A DNA stretch of 64,000 bases from Mycolicibacter sp. MU0102 (GCF_963378105.1 NZ_OY726398.1:3782001-3846000); one strand, 5' to 3'. Shown: positions 50,342-58,904, counted from the stretch's first letter. Notes: generated from the letters alone by a model not told the origin. A program made the numbers and translations.

Positions 50342-51202
50342 GTGGGACGCGTTGCCGGAAAGGTCGCATTCATCACGGGAGCAGCCCGCGGACAGGGCCG
50401 CAGCCATGCACTGCGACTGGCCGAGGAAGGCGCCGACATCATCGCCGTCGACTACTGCACCGACTTCGAGACCATCGGCTACAAAATGGCCACCCCCGAA
50501 GATCTCGAAGAAACCAAGAACTTCGTCGAGAAGACCGGCCAGCGCTGCATCATCGCCCAGGCCGACGTCCGTGACGCAGCCGCACTCAAGACAGCACTGG
50601 AAGCCGGCATCGCCGAGCTGGGCAAGCTGGACATCGTTGTCGCACAAGCCGGTATCGCCGGGATGAAGGGCCAGCCACCGCTGCAGGCATGGACCGACGT
50701 CATCAATACCAACCTGGTCGGCACCATGAACGCCGTACATGTGGCGCTGCCGCACCTGAAGGAAGGCTCCGCGATCGTGGCCACCGCCTCGGCCGCCGCG
50801 CTGATGGACGCACACAGCAAGCCCAACCCGGGCGGCGACCCGGGGGGCATGGCCTACATGACCTCCAAGCGGATGATCTCGCAGTTCATGCACGACCTGG
50901 CCACCGAACTATCACCGCGGGGCATCCGGGCCAACGTGATCCACCCGACCAACTGCAACACCGACATGTTGCAGAGCGAGCCGATGTATCGCTCGTTCCG
51001 TCCGGACCTCGAACACCCGACCCGTGCCGACGCCGAACCGGTCTTCTATGTCCAGCAGGCGATGAAGGTGCCGTTCATCGAACCCGAAGACATCTCCAAC
51101 GCGGTGCTCTGGCTGGTCTCCGACGAGGCCCGGTACGTCACCGGAATGCAGCTGCGGGTGGACGCCGGTGGGTATCTCAAGTGGTACGACTACCACATCT
51201 GA
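50342..51202 (+). CDS. Mycofactocin-coupled short-chain dehydrogenase
   Basis: A 286-residue SDR with the mycofactocin-type signature GAARGQGRSHALRLAEEGADIIAVDYC, the post-strand insert TPEDLEETKNFVEKTGQRC and catalytic YMTSK. The C-terminus (RYVTGMQLRVDAGGYLKWYDYHI) is also characteristic. GTG at 50342 with AAAGGAACAGCA upstream. It is followed by ferredoxin and P450, repeating the P450/mycofactocin-SDR association seen at 6.4-9.8 kb. Probably oxidises the P450-made alcohol. Confidence 0.9.
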   Translation: MGRVAGKVAFITGAARGQGRSHALRLAEEGADIIAVDYCTDFETIGYKMATPEDLEETKNFVEKTGQRCIIAQADVRDAAALKTALEAGIAELGKLDIVVAQAGIAGMKGQPPLQAWTDVINTNLVGTMNAVHVALPHLKEGSAIVATASAAALMDAHSKPNPGGDPGGMAYMTSKRMISQFMHDLATELSPRGIRANVIHPTNCNTDMLQSEPMYRSFRPDLEHPTRADAEPVFYVQQAMKVPFIEPEDISNAVLWLVSDEARYVTGMQLRVDAGGYLKWYDYHI

Positions 51203-51211
51203 TGACGCCCG

Positions 51212-51236
51212 CGGCTTTGCCGAGCGGCAGGCCGCA
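51212..51236. other. Intercistronic stem-loop
   Basis: GCGGC-TTTGCCG-AG-CGGCAG-GCCGC can fold into a long stem with a small bulge in the 63-base gap between the mycofactocin SDR and the ferredoxin gene. No T-run follows, so it is more likely an mRNA-stability or attenuating element than a terminator. Confidence 0.35.
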
Positions 51237-51265
51237 CACCGAAATCGGTTGAAAGGAGCGAGAAC

Positions 51266-51460
51266 ATGAAGGTTTCCGTTGACGGACAGCGATGCCAGGG
51301 CCACACGCTGTGCGCGATGATCGCGCCCGATTCCTTCGTGCTCAACGACATTGACGGCACCTCTTCGCCGGTATCCGAAGTGGTTCCAGCCGATCAGCAG
51401 GACGCCGTGCGCGAGGCCGCACACTCCTGCCCCGAACAAGCCATTCTCATCGAGGAATGA
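51266..51460 (+). CDS. 3Fe-4S ferredoxin (CxxHxxC type), P450 partner
   Basis: A 64-residue ferredoxin: MKVSVDGQRC, cluster motif C-QGHTL-C (about 10-16) with His in place of the second Cys, and final HSCPEQAI. The His variant is known among mycobacterial P450 ferredoxins and shifts redox properties. Strong site AAAGGAGCG before ATG 51266. Sixteen bases before the P450, its likely partner. Confidence 0.93.
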   Translation: MKVSVDGQRCQGHTLCAMIAPDSFVLNDIDGTSSPVSEVVPADQQDAVREAAHSCPEQAILIEE

Positions 51461-51476
51461 AATTAGGGAGGATTCC

Positions 51477-52859
51477 TTGAGCGTCAACGATTCCCTGGCC
51501 GCGACCGGCCAAGACGATGCAGCCGACGAGCGGAAGAAGAACACCTTCTACTTCGACCGGCACACCCCGGAGTACCGCGATCAGTTCGAAGAGATCACCA
51601 ACGAGATGCAGGCCAAGTGCCCGATGGCGTGGAGTCCCACCTACAACGGGCACTGGGTGGCGGCCGACAGCAAGCACGTCTTCGAACTGGCCCGCTGTCC
51701 CGTCGTCTCCAACCATCACGACATCAGCGGCGAAACACCCTTCCAAGGCATCACGATCCCCAAGGCCAGCCGCGCGACCGTCGTGCGCGGCGGCATCCTG
51801 GAGATGGATGAGCCCGAGCACAGCGCCTACCGCGGCGCGCTGAATCCGTACCTGTCCCCCGCCGCGATCAAGCGGTGGGTGCCATTCGTCGACGAGATCA
51901 CCCGCGCCGCACTCGATGAGCACATCGAGTCGGGCCAAATCGACTTTGTCGAGCATCTGGCCAACGTGGTTCCCGCGGTGTTCACCCTCGCGATGATGGG
52001 CATCGAGCTCAAGAAGTGGAACGTCTACAGCGAGCCCACCCACGCCTCGGTGTACACCCCGGAGCACTCGCCCGATCGCGAGAAGATCAACGAGCAGCAT
52101 CGCGAAATGGGTATCGACATCATCAACAACATGATGGAGATCCGGGACAACCCGCGTCCCGGCCTGGTCAACGCGCTGATGCAATTCCGCATCGACGGTG
52201 AGCCCGCTCCCGATATCGAGATCCTGGGCAACCTGGGCTTGGTCATCGGTGGCGGCTTCGACACCACCACGGCGCTGACCGCACACGCGCTGGAATGGCT
52301 CGGCCAGAACCCGTCCGAGCGCACCCGGCTCAGCCAGGAGCGCGCAACGCTGCTGGATCCGGCGACCGAGGAGTTCCTGCGGTTCTTCACCCCCGCGCCG
52401 GGCGACGGCCGGACGTTCGCCGAGGACGTCGAGGTCGAGGGGCAGCAGTTCAAGCAGTACGAGAGGCTGTGGCTGTCGTGGGCGATGGCCAACCGCGACC
52501 CGGCGGTCTTCGAGGATCCGAACCGGATCATCATGGATCGTAAAGGCAACCGGCACTTCAGTTTCGGCCTGGGAGTGCACCGCTGCATCGGGTCCAACGT
52601 GGCGCGCACGGTTTTCAAGTCGATGCTGACCGCGGTGCTCGACCGGATGCCCGACTATCAGTGCGACTCCGAGGGGGCGGTGCACTACGACACCATCGGT
52701 GTCATCCAGGGCATGCGGAACCTGCCGGCGACCTTCACCCCGGGTAAGCGGCTCGGGCCGGGGTTGGACGAGACCCTGGAGAAGCTGCAGCGGATCTGCG
52801 ACGAGCAGGGGTGCGCGCGTCCGATCACCGAACTCAAAGAACAGGTCGTCATCGACTGA
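51477..52859 (+). CDS. Cytochrome P450 with unusual I-helix
   Basis: A 460-residue P450, longer than its neighbours because of an N-terminal extension (SVNDSLAATGQDDAADERKK) and a C-terminal tail (ETLEKLQRICDEQGCARP). The heme loop FSFGLGVHRCIG is intact. The I-helix reads IGGGFDTTT, with Phe-Asp where Gly/His-Glu usually precedes Thr, so the acid of the acid-alcohol pair is Asp. The K-helix ExxR reads EEFLRFF. Start is TTG at 51477 with GGGAGG five bases upstream. Convergent with the acyl-CoA dehydrogenase at 52907. Confidence 0.9.
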   Translation: MSVNDSLAATGQDDAADERKKNTFYFDRHTPEYRDQFEEITNEMQAKCPMAWSPTYNGHWVAADSKHVFELARCPVVSNHHDISGETPFQGITIPKASRATVVRGGILEMDEPEHSAYRGALNPYLSPAAIKRWVPFVDEITRAALDEHIESGQIDFVEHLANVVPAVFTLAMMGIELKKWNVYSEPTHASVYTPEHSPDREKINEQHREMGIDIINNMMEIRDNPRPGLVNALMQFRIDGEPAPDIEILGNLGLVIGGGFDTTTALTAHALEWLGQNPSERTRLSQERATLLDPATEEFLRFFTPAPGDGRTFAEDVEVEGQQFKQYERLWLSWAMANRDPAVFEDPNRIIMDRKGNRHFSFGLGVHRCIGSNVARTVFKSMLTAVLDRMPDYQCDSEGAVHYDTIGVIQGMRNLPATFTPGKRLGPGLDETLEKLQRICDEQGCARPITELKEQVVID

Positions 52860-52889
52860 CGCTCGCGCCCTTGCGTGATCAGACGCTCG

Positions 52890-52915
52890 CGCGGCTGGCT
52901 GGCGAGTCAGCCGCG
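52890..52915. terminator. Hairpin between convergent P450 and acyl-CoA dehydrogenase genes
   Basis: Perfect eight-base stem CGCGGCTG/CAGCCGCG with a ten-base loop, overlapping the dehydrogenase stop. Its position between converging genes fits a bidirectional terminator, though no T-tract follows on either side. A GACGCTCGCG direct repeat flanks the left side. Confidence 0.4.
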
Positions 52916-54091
52916 GGGCAAGCCCAGCCCCTGCTGAGCGATGATGTTGCGGTGAATCTCCGAAGTGCCCCCGGCGATGGTTCCGGAGAAGCTGCGGGCA
53001 TGGCGCTCGAACCAGCTGGCGAAATAGCTGTCGAGGTTCATCGGCGCATACTGTCCCGAATTCGCTGGGTGCACAAGGCCGTCCACCCCGGCGGCATCCA
53101 GCGCGTGACCGGAGGCGAACATCTCGGCCTCGGAGCCGAGCAACTTGAGCACCGACAGTGCGGCCACGTCCTCCTCGCCGCGCGCCGCGCGCGCCAGCGC
53201 TGCCGACCCCAGCAGGCGCAGCGCCTGGTAGTCCATGACCGCCGTGGCAAACCGGTCACGTTCGAGTGCGCCCTCGGGATGGAAGTCGGCGATGATGTTG
53301 TCCAGCCGGTCGGCGAAACCCAGCCACATCATGGTGCGTTCGTGGCCCAGGGATCCGTTGGCCACCCGCCAGCCACCGTGCAGCGGACCGACCAGGTTCT
53401 CCGCCGGCACCCGCACATCGGTGAAGAAGACCTCGTTGAAGTCTTGGTCGTCGATCCCGCAGATGGTGGGGAACGGACGGCGCACCACTCCCGGGGTGTC
53501 GGTCGGGATGACCAGCACACTGATGCCCTTGTGTTTGGGCGCATCGGGATCGGTGCGAACGAAGGTCAGCAGCACGTCGGCGTCATGCGCCCCCGAGGTC
53601 CACACCTTCTGGCCGTTGACGATGAAGGCATCCCCTTCTAAGCCGTCTCGTACCGCCCTGGTCCGCAATGAGGCCAGGTCCGATCCCGCGCTCGGCTCGC
53701 TCATGCCCAGCGAGGCGGTGATCTCAGCGCGCAGAATCGGCACCGCCCAGCGTTGCTTCTGCTCAGCACTGCCGAACGAAAGCAGAGATGCCGCAATGAT
53801 ATTCACACCCTGCGGATTAAAGCTGTGATAAATGCGTCGCCGGCACAGCTCCTCTAGGTGCACGAACTGTTGCAGCAGGGTGGCGTTGCGGCCACCGAAC
53901 TCCGGCGGATTGCCGGGCAAGAACCAGCCGTTGTCGAACAGCAGTCGCTGCCAACGGCGCGCCCACTGCGGCATGTGCGACACCGAACGTGGCCGCTCCA
54001 TGGTGTCGGCCTCGGGGGGCAGGTTGGCGTCGAGGAATGCCGCGAACTCGGCGCGGAATTCCTCGACCTCGGGATCAAATGCGAGCTGCAA
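52907..54091 (-). CDS. Acyl-CoA dehydrogenase (FadE type, subunit A)
   Basis: A 394-residue acyl-CoA dehydrogenase: substrate/FAD motif LGMSEPSAGSDLASLRT, FIVNGQKVWTSGAHDADV, FNEVFFTDVRVPAENLVG and the C-terminal IAGGTSEIHRNIIAQQGLGLPRG. It resembles the subunits of mycobacterial alpha2beta2 dehydrogenases acting on steroid side chains. The partner is the shorter gene overlapping it upstream by 17 bases. Start is taken as TTG 54091 (GAGGAATACC upstream; protein begins QLAFDPEVEEFR). Introduces a double bond next to the CoA thioester. Confidence 0.87.
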   Translation of the reverse strand: MQLAFDPEVEEFRAEFAAFLDANLPPEADTMERPRSVSHMPQWARRWQRLLFDNGWFLPGNPPEFGGRNATLLQQFVHLEELCRRRIYHSFNPQGVNIIAASLLSFGSAEQKQRWAVPILRAEITASLGMSEPSAGSDLASLRTRAVRDGLEGDAFIVNGQKVWTSGAHDADVLLTFVRTDPDAPKHKGISVLVIPTDTPGVVRRPFPTICGIDDQDFNEVFFTDVRVPAENLVGPLHGGWRVANGSLGHERTMMWLGFADRLDNIIADFHPEGALERDRFATAVMDYQALRLLGSAALARAARGEEDVAALSVLKLLGSEAEMFASGHALDAAGVDGLVHPANSGQYAPMNLDSYFASWFERHARSFSGTIAGGTSEIHRNIIAQQGLGLPRG

Positions 54092-55091
54092 GGTATTCCT
54101 CGGCGATCGCGGCCCGGTGCTGCGCGGCACCACCTAACATCAGCTCGCCTGCTTTGGCTCGCTTGAGCGCGAACTGCAGGTCGTTCTCCCAGGTGAATCC
54201 CATCGCACCGAACAGTTGCAGCCCGTGCCGGAAGACCACCGACTGGCATTCCCCGGCGGCAGCCTTGGCCATGGCGGAGGCCATCCGCCGCCGCGGGTCA
54301 TCGACGGCGATCGTCAGCGCGGCGAAATAGGCCAGCGCCCGGGCGCGTTCGATCGCCACATGCATGTCGGCGGCCTTGTGCTGGACGGCCTGGAAGGAGC
54401 CGATCGGCACCCCGAACTGTTGCCGGCTGCGGACATGCTCCAACGCCAGGTCGAGAATGCGTTGGCAGGCGCCGACCGTCGTCATCGCCATTCCGCTGAG
54501 CGCGACGTGGCGGGCCCGTTCGACATCGACGCGGACCCGGGCGCTGTCGGGCACCTCGACTCCGGCGAAGGACACGTCGCTCACATGTAGCGTCGGATCG
54601 AAGACGGCCGACTTGCGCGTCGTCACCGCACCGGCGTCGACCAAGAACACGCCCGCCGCGGTGACCACCGCCAGCCGATCGGCGCGATCGCCGTCCAGGA
54701 CGTGCAGGGCGGTTCCCGCCAGCACCCAGCCCCCGGCGTTGCGGTGCGCGGTCACCCCGCTGAAGACCGCTGCGCCAGTGGAACCGTCCGGGTTGTGGTG
54801 TTCACCGGCCAGCGGCGCGAACTGGGTCATGGTTGCCAGGAACGGCGTGGGATCAGTCGCGCGGCCCAGTTCTTCGAGGACGATCGCCAGCTCTACCGCG
54901 GTTTCCGGCTCATGCAACTCGGTCCAGCCCAGGTCGACATAGACCTTCCAGAGAGAGTCGACCAGGGGCTCGGCCTCCCCCACTGCTCCTTCTACGACAC
55001 TGCGCACCAGCGAGGGCGAACACTGTTTACCCACTACATCGCGAACCGTGCCCTGCCACAGTCGCTGATCTTCGTCGAACTCCAAGAGCAT
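54075..55091 (-). CDS. Acyl-CoA dehydrogenase (FadE type, subunit B)
   Basis: A 338-residue dehydrogenase, shorter than the usual 380-400, with a poorly conserved middle domain and a good C-terminal helical domain (RSRQQFGVPIGSFQAVQHKAADMHVAIERARALAY, GAMGFTWENDLQFALKRAKAG). Paired unequal FadE genes in mycobacteria form alpha2beta2 enzymes with only two FAD sites; this fits that pattern. ATG at 55091 is chosen for GAGG upstream; the longer frame passes through the promoter. A perfect operator-like palindrome (55118-55134) lies 26 bases upstream. Confidence 0.85.
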   Translation of the reverse strand: MLLEFDEDQRLWQGTVRDVVGKQCSPSLVRSVVEGAVGEAEPLVDSLWKVYVDLGWTELHEPETAVELAIVLEELGRATDPTPFLATMTQFAPLAGEHHNPDGSTGAAVFSGVTAHRNAGGWVLAGTALHVLDGDRADRLAVVTAAGVFLVDAGAVTTRKSAVFDPTLHVSDVSFAGVEVPDSARVRVDVERARHVALSGMAMTTVGACQRILDLALEHVRSRQQFGVPIGSFQAVQHKAADMHVAIERARALAYFAALTIAVDDPRRRMASAMAKAAAGECQSVVFRHGLQLFGAMGFTWENDLQFALKRAKAGELMLGGAAQHRAAIAEEYLAARI

Positions 55092-55117
55092 TGCAGCCAC
55101 CTCTCCCAAGCGCCGAT

Positions 55118-55134
55118 CGAGAATAACATTCTCG
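55118..55134. promoter_or_regulatory. Perfect operator-like palindrome CGAGAAT-AAC-ATTCTCG
   Basis: Perfect 7+3+7 inverted repeat 26 bases upstream of the acyl-CoA dehydrogenase ATG. It has the same core and spacing as the 25-base palindrome at 3107-3131, over 50 kb away, which makes chance unlikely. Confidence 0.6.
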
Positions 55135-55242
55135 CTAACGGATGTAACGATCTCGCCTTGAGATGCCTTGTCATCACCGCACAACGCGGTAGCGATCGCC
55201 CCAACGCCCCGCCACCCGCGGGCGGCGATCACACGCCAGAAT

Positions 55243-55257
55243 GAGAACCTTGTTCTT
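55243..55257. promoter_or_regulatory. Operator-like site GAGAAC-CTT-GTTCTT
   Basis: Second site in the same 268-base divergent region, facing the amidohydrolase gene at 55360; it keeps AGAAC-N3-GTTCT symmetry and the CTT spacer seen at 3118-3120. Besides these two sites I see no other structured element in the gap. Confidence 0.5.
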
Positions 55258-55359
55258 GCGTGCAAAGAATACAGCTATACAATGGTCCCCACCGGGGGTC
55301 GGGCGGCACGGTGACTGCACCACAGTGCCCGGCGGGCGTTACGACGAAGGGCGGCGTTG

Positions 55360-56457
55360 ATGATCGAGCACCCGGACGGCACGCGCACGCCCGTCATCGA
55401 CGCCAGCGTGCACGTCTTTGCGGCATCCAACTCCGACCTACGCAGCTTCATGCGGGAACCGTTCAAGAGCCGGGGCTTCCCCGACTACGAGATGGACTGG
55501 TACGGCGCGCCGGGCGGCGAGTACGCGCCCGGCACCGACGGCCCGCAGCGCCAGTACCCGGGGTCGGACCCCGAGGTGGTCGCCCAACACCTGTTCACCG
55601 AACGCGGAGTCGACGTAGCCGTGTTGCACCCGATGACCCGCGGCGTCATGCCGGACCGGCATCTGGGATCAGCGATCGCCGCGGCGCACAACGAGATCCT
55701 GGTGTCACGCTGGCTGGACCACCCTGAGCACGGCGAGCGCTTCCGGGGCACCATCCGAGTCAATCCGGACGATATCGCCGGCGCGCTGCGCGAGATCGAG
55801 CGATGGAAGAGCCACCCCCGCGTCGTGCAGATCGGCGTACCACTGCAATCCCGGGAGCTCTTCGGCAAACCGCAGTTCTGGCCGCTGTGGGAAGCAGCCA
55901 TCGACGCCGGCCTCCCGGTCGTGGCGCACATCGAGGTGGGTTCAGGCATCTCCGCCTCGCCAACACCGTCCGGCGTTCCCCGCACCTACGAGCAGTACGT
56001 CAGCTTCATGGCATGCAATTACCTGTACCACCTGATGAACATGATCGCCGAGGGCGTTTTCGAGCGGATGCCGGCGTTGAAGTTCGTCTGGGCCGACGGC
56101 GCCGCGGATCTGCTGACGCCGCTTATCTGGCGGATGGACACCTTCGGGCGACCACACCTAGAGCAGACGCCGTGGGCGCCGAAGATGCCGAGTGACTACC
56201 TGCCCGGCCACGTCTACTTCGTGCAGGGCGCCATGGATGGCCCCGGGGACACCGATTTCGCCGGTGAATGGTTCGGCTTCACCGGCAAAGACGACATGGT
56301 GATGTACGGGTCCAGCTATCCGCACTGGCAGCGCAACGAACTGACCGTTCCGCGCGCGTTCAGCGCCGAACAACGCGACAAGCTGTGCTGGCGCAACGCC
56401 GCTGGCCTCTACGGCATAGAAGTCCCTGCCGTACCGGCCGTCGCGGGCGCACACTAG
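55360..56457 (+). CDS. Amidohydrolase-fold protein with substituted metal ligand
   Basis: A 365-residue PF04909-type barrel: VIDASVHVFAAS, mid-barrel VVAHIEVGSG, VWADGAADLLTPLIWRMD and VMYGSSYPHWQRNEL. The last motif normally carries the conserved Asp (SSDYPHW in the next gene), but here it is Ser (GSSYPHW). The N-terminal His-x-His-type site is also relaxed. It may be a non-catalytic partner of the following paralogue or use altered chemistry. ATG 55360 with AAGGGCGG upstream (TTG one codon earlier possible). 28 bases before the next gene. Confidence 0.83.
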   Translation: MIEHPDGTRTPVIDASVHVFAASNSDLRSFMREPFKSRGFPDYEMDWYGAPGGEYAPGTDGPQRQYPGSDPEVVAQHLFTERGVDVAVLHPMTRGVMPDRHLGSAIAAAHNEILVSRWLDHPEHGERFRGTIRVNPDDIAGALREIERWKSHPRVVQIGVPLQSRELFGKPQFWPLWEAAIDAGLPVVAHIEVGSGISASPTPSGVPRTYEQYVSFMACNYLYHLMNMIAEGVFERMPALKFVWADGAADLLTPLIWRMDTFGRPHLEQTPWAPKMPSDYLPGHVYFVQGAMDGPGDTDFAGEWFGFTGKDDMVMYGSSYPHWQRNELTVPRAFSAEQRDKLCWRNAAGLYGIEVPAVPAVAGAH

Positions 56458-56485
56458 AGAGCAGTAGGGACCGAGGGAGTTCACG

Positions 56486-57628
56486 ATGACCGTGACAGCT
56501 ACCGAGCGCAAGCCCGCCGCCGAACGAATCGCCGTGCGATGCGTGGATTCGGACGTTCATCCCGTGCCCCGGCGCGGCGATCTGGTGCAGTATCTGCCCG
56601 AACCCTGGCGCAGCAAATACTTTCTGCCCCGCCGGGTCGGCGAACAGATCTACTACGACGCCCCCGACTACGCACACGCCTATGCCATGCGCGTTGACGC
56701 GTTCCCGGCCGACGGCGAATTCCCGGGAAGCGACCCGGAGTTGGCGTTCAAACAGCTGATCATGGAAGCGGGCGCCGACTACGCGATACTCGAGCCCGCC
56801 GCCTACCCGGCCCGCTTTCCCGAAGCACAGCAGGCGATGTCGTCCGCGCTCAACGACTGGCAGGCCAACCACTGGCTCGACGCCAAGAACAATTGGCATG
56901 AGCGCTGGCGCGGCTCGATCTGCGCCGCGATCGAGGACCCGGCCGGCGCGGTCGCCGAGATCGAGAAGTGGGCCGGCCACCCCTACATGGCGCAGATCCT
57001 GATCAAAGCGGAACCCCGGCCCGCGTGGGGCGACCCCAAGTACGACCCGATCTGGGCGGCGGCCACCAAGCACGACATCACCGTGAGCTGCCATCTGTCC
57101 CGCAGCCATCACGAAGAACTGCCGATGCCGCCGGTGGGAATGCCCAGCTACAACCACGACTTCATGGTCACCTACTCGCTGCTGGCGGCGAACCAGGTGA
57201 TGAGCCTGGTGTTCGACGGGGTCTTCGACCGGCACCCGAACCTGCGCATCGTGCTCGTTGAACACGCCTTCACCTGGATCCTGCCGCTGATGTGGCGGAT
57301 GGACGCCATCTATGCGGCCCGCAAGTCATGGGTGGACATCAAGCGCAAGCCGAGTGAGTACGTCAAGGACCACATCAAATTCACCACGCAGCCATTGGAC
57401 TACCCCGAGGACAAGACCGAACTCGCGCGGGCCCTGGAATGGATGGAGTGCGAGAAGATCCTGCTCTATTCCTCGGACTACCCGCACTGGACCTTCGACG
57501 ACCCGCGCTGGCTGGTCAAACACCTACCCAAGGCGGCCAGGGAAGCGGTGATGTTCAAAAACGGATTGCAGACCTACCACCTGCCCGACACGGTCCCGGC
57601 CCTCGAGGGACAGGTGCGGGTGTTCTAG
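56486..57628 (+). CDS. Amidohydrolase family 2 (PF04909-type) protein
   Basis: A 380-residue amidohydrolase: CVDSDVHPVPRRGDL with the N-terminal metal site, ITVSCHLSRSHHEE, VLVEHAFTWILPLMWRMDAIY and LLYSSDYPHWTFDDP with the conserved Asp. It appears catalytically complete, unlike its upstream paralogue. It ends directly against the ATG of the Rieske gene (TAGATG), so amidohydrolase and Rieske protein are tightly coupled. Possible role: decarboxylation or hydrolysis of a ring acid. Confidence 0.87.
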   Translation: MTVTATERKPAAERIAVRCVDSDVHPVPRRGDLVQYLPEPWRSKYFLPRRVGEQIYYDAPDYAHAYAMRVDAFPADGEFPGSDPELAFKQLIMEAGADYAILEPAAYPARFPEAQQAMSSALNDWQANHWLDAKNNWHERWRGSICAAIEDPAGAVAEIEKWAGHPYMAQILIKAEPRPAWGDPKYDPIWAAATKHDITVSCHLSRSHHEELPMPPVGMPSYNHDFMVTYSLLAANQVMSLVFDGVFDRHPNLRIVLVEHAFTWILPLMWRMDAIYAARKSWVDIKRKPSEYVKDHIKFTTQPLDYPEDKTELARALEWMECEKILLYSSDYPHWTFDDPRWLVKHLPKAAREAVMFKNGLQTYHLPDTVPALEGQVRVF

Positions 57629-58021
57629 ATGAGTCACGACGAGCAGCGGCCCCGGCTGGCCCAGGGCCGCGAGCACATTGTTGCCACGATCGATGAAATC
57701 CCTTCCGGCACGCACAAGCTCGTGCCAATCGGGCATCACGGAGTCGGCGTGTACAACATCAATGGAACGTTCTATGCGATCGCGAACTTCTGCCCGCATC
57801 AGGGGGGTCCGCTGTGCTCTGGCCGACTGCGCGGGCGCACCGTCGTCGACGAGGAGAGCCCGGGCGACGCCGCCATGGTCCGTGACCTCGAATACATCCA
57901 CTGCCCCTGGCATCAGTGGGGTTTCGAACTCGCCACCGGTACGACCGCAGTCAAACCGGAGTGGAGCATCCGCACCTACCCGGTGCGGGTAGTCGGCAAC
58001 GACGTCCTCGTCCAGGCCTAA
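57629..58021 (+). CDS. Rieske [2Fe-2S] protein
   Basis: A 130-residue single-domain Rieske protein. Cluster ligands are in CPHQGGPLC (about 52-60; C and H) and CPWHQWGFE (about 91-99; C and H). Between them lies an insert (RGRTVVDEESPGDAAMVRDLEYIH) longer than in classical Rieske ferredoxins. There is no catalytic oxygenase domain, so it is an electron carrier. Placed between amidohydrolase and hydrolase genes; no oxygenase partner is adjacent, so it may serve the amidohydrolase pair or a distant enzyme. The NuoF-like protein at 59410 could reduce it. Confidence 0.9.
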   Translation: MSHDEQRPRLAQGREHIVATIDEIPSGTHKLVPIGHHGVGVYNINGTFYAIANFCPHQGGPLCSGRLRGRTVVDEESPGDAAMVRDLEYIHCPWHQWGFELATGTTAVKPEWSIRTYPVRVVGNDVLVQA

Positions 58022-58037
58022 CACACAGGAGTTTTCG

Positions 58038-58904
58038 GTGGCCTCTATCGAAGTCAACGCCGGCAACGTTGTCTACGAAATCCTCGGCACCGCCGGTGAT
58101 CTGATCGTCTTGACACCCGGTGGCCGGTTCTCCAAGGAGATCCCCGGGCTACGCCCGCTCGCCGAAGCACTCGTCGAGGGCGGCTACCGGGTGCTGCTGT
58201 GGGACCGTCCTAACTGCGGCGCGTCCGACGTGCAGTTCTACGGCCAGTCCGAATCGCACATGCGCGCCGAGACGCTGCATGGACTGCTCACCGCCTTGGA
58301 GACCGGGCCGGTCATCCTGGCCGGCGGCTCAGGCGGCGCGCGAGACTCGATCCTGACCACCATGCTTTATCCGGAGTTGGTCACCAAGCTGGCGCTGTGG
58401 AACATCGTGGGTGGCATCTACGGCACCTTCGTACTGGGGTCCTACTACGTGGTGCCCAGCATCCTGGCCGCGCGCGGCGGCGGGCCGGCGGCCCTGCTGG
58501 GCGTCCGCGAGTGGCAGGAGCGGATCGAGGAGAATCCGAACAACAAGCAACGACTGCTGGACCTGGACGGGGACGCGTTCCTCAAGGTGATGCTGCGCTG
58601 GCTCAACGCATTCGTCTCCAAACCGGGCCAGACGATTCCCGGCGTGGACGACGAGATGTTCGACCGAATCAGGGTTCCCACGCTGATCATCCGCGGCGGC
58701 GAGAACGACTGGGATCACCCCAAGCGCACCTCACTGGAGGTCAACTGCCTGATCAAGGGATCCGAGCTGATCGACCCACCGTGGCCCGAAGATGCCTGGG
58801 AGCGGGCCGCTGAAGATCGGGCATCAGGAAAAGTCAGTCACTTCAACATGTTCGACACCTGGGTGCAGGCCGCCCCGGCGATCCTGGAATTCCTGGGCCG
58901 CTGA
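58038..58904 (+). CDS. Alpha/beta hydrolase
   Basis: A 288-residue alpha/beta hydrolase with nucleophile elbow LAGGSGGARDS, acid region IIRGGENDWDHP and likely His in KVSHFNMFDTW. The opening VVYEILGTAGDLIVLTPGGRFSKEIPG replaces the common HG oxyanion motif with PGGR, a feature of some mycobacterial catabolic hydrolases. GTG at 58038 with ACAGGAG upstream. Ends inside a symmetric hairpin shared with the convergent gene. Confidence 0.82.
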   Translation: MASIEVNAGNVVYEILGTAGDLIVLTPGGRFSKEIPGLRPLAEALVEGGYRVLLWDRPNCGASDVQFYGQSESHMRAETLHGLLTALETGPVILAGGSGGARDSILTTMLYPELVTKLALWNIVGGIYGTFVLGSYYVVPSILAARGGGPAALLGVREWQERIEENPNNKQRLLDLDGDAFLKVMLRWLNAFVSKPGQTIPGVDDEMFDRIRVPTLIIRGGENDWDHPKRTSLEVNCLIKGSELIDPPWPEDAWERAAEDRASGKVSHFNMFDTWVQAAPAILEFLGR

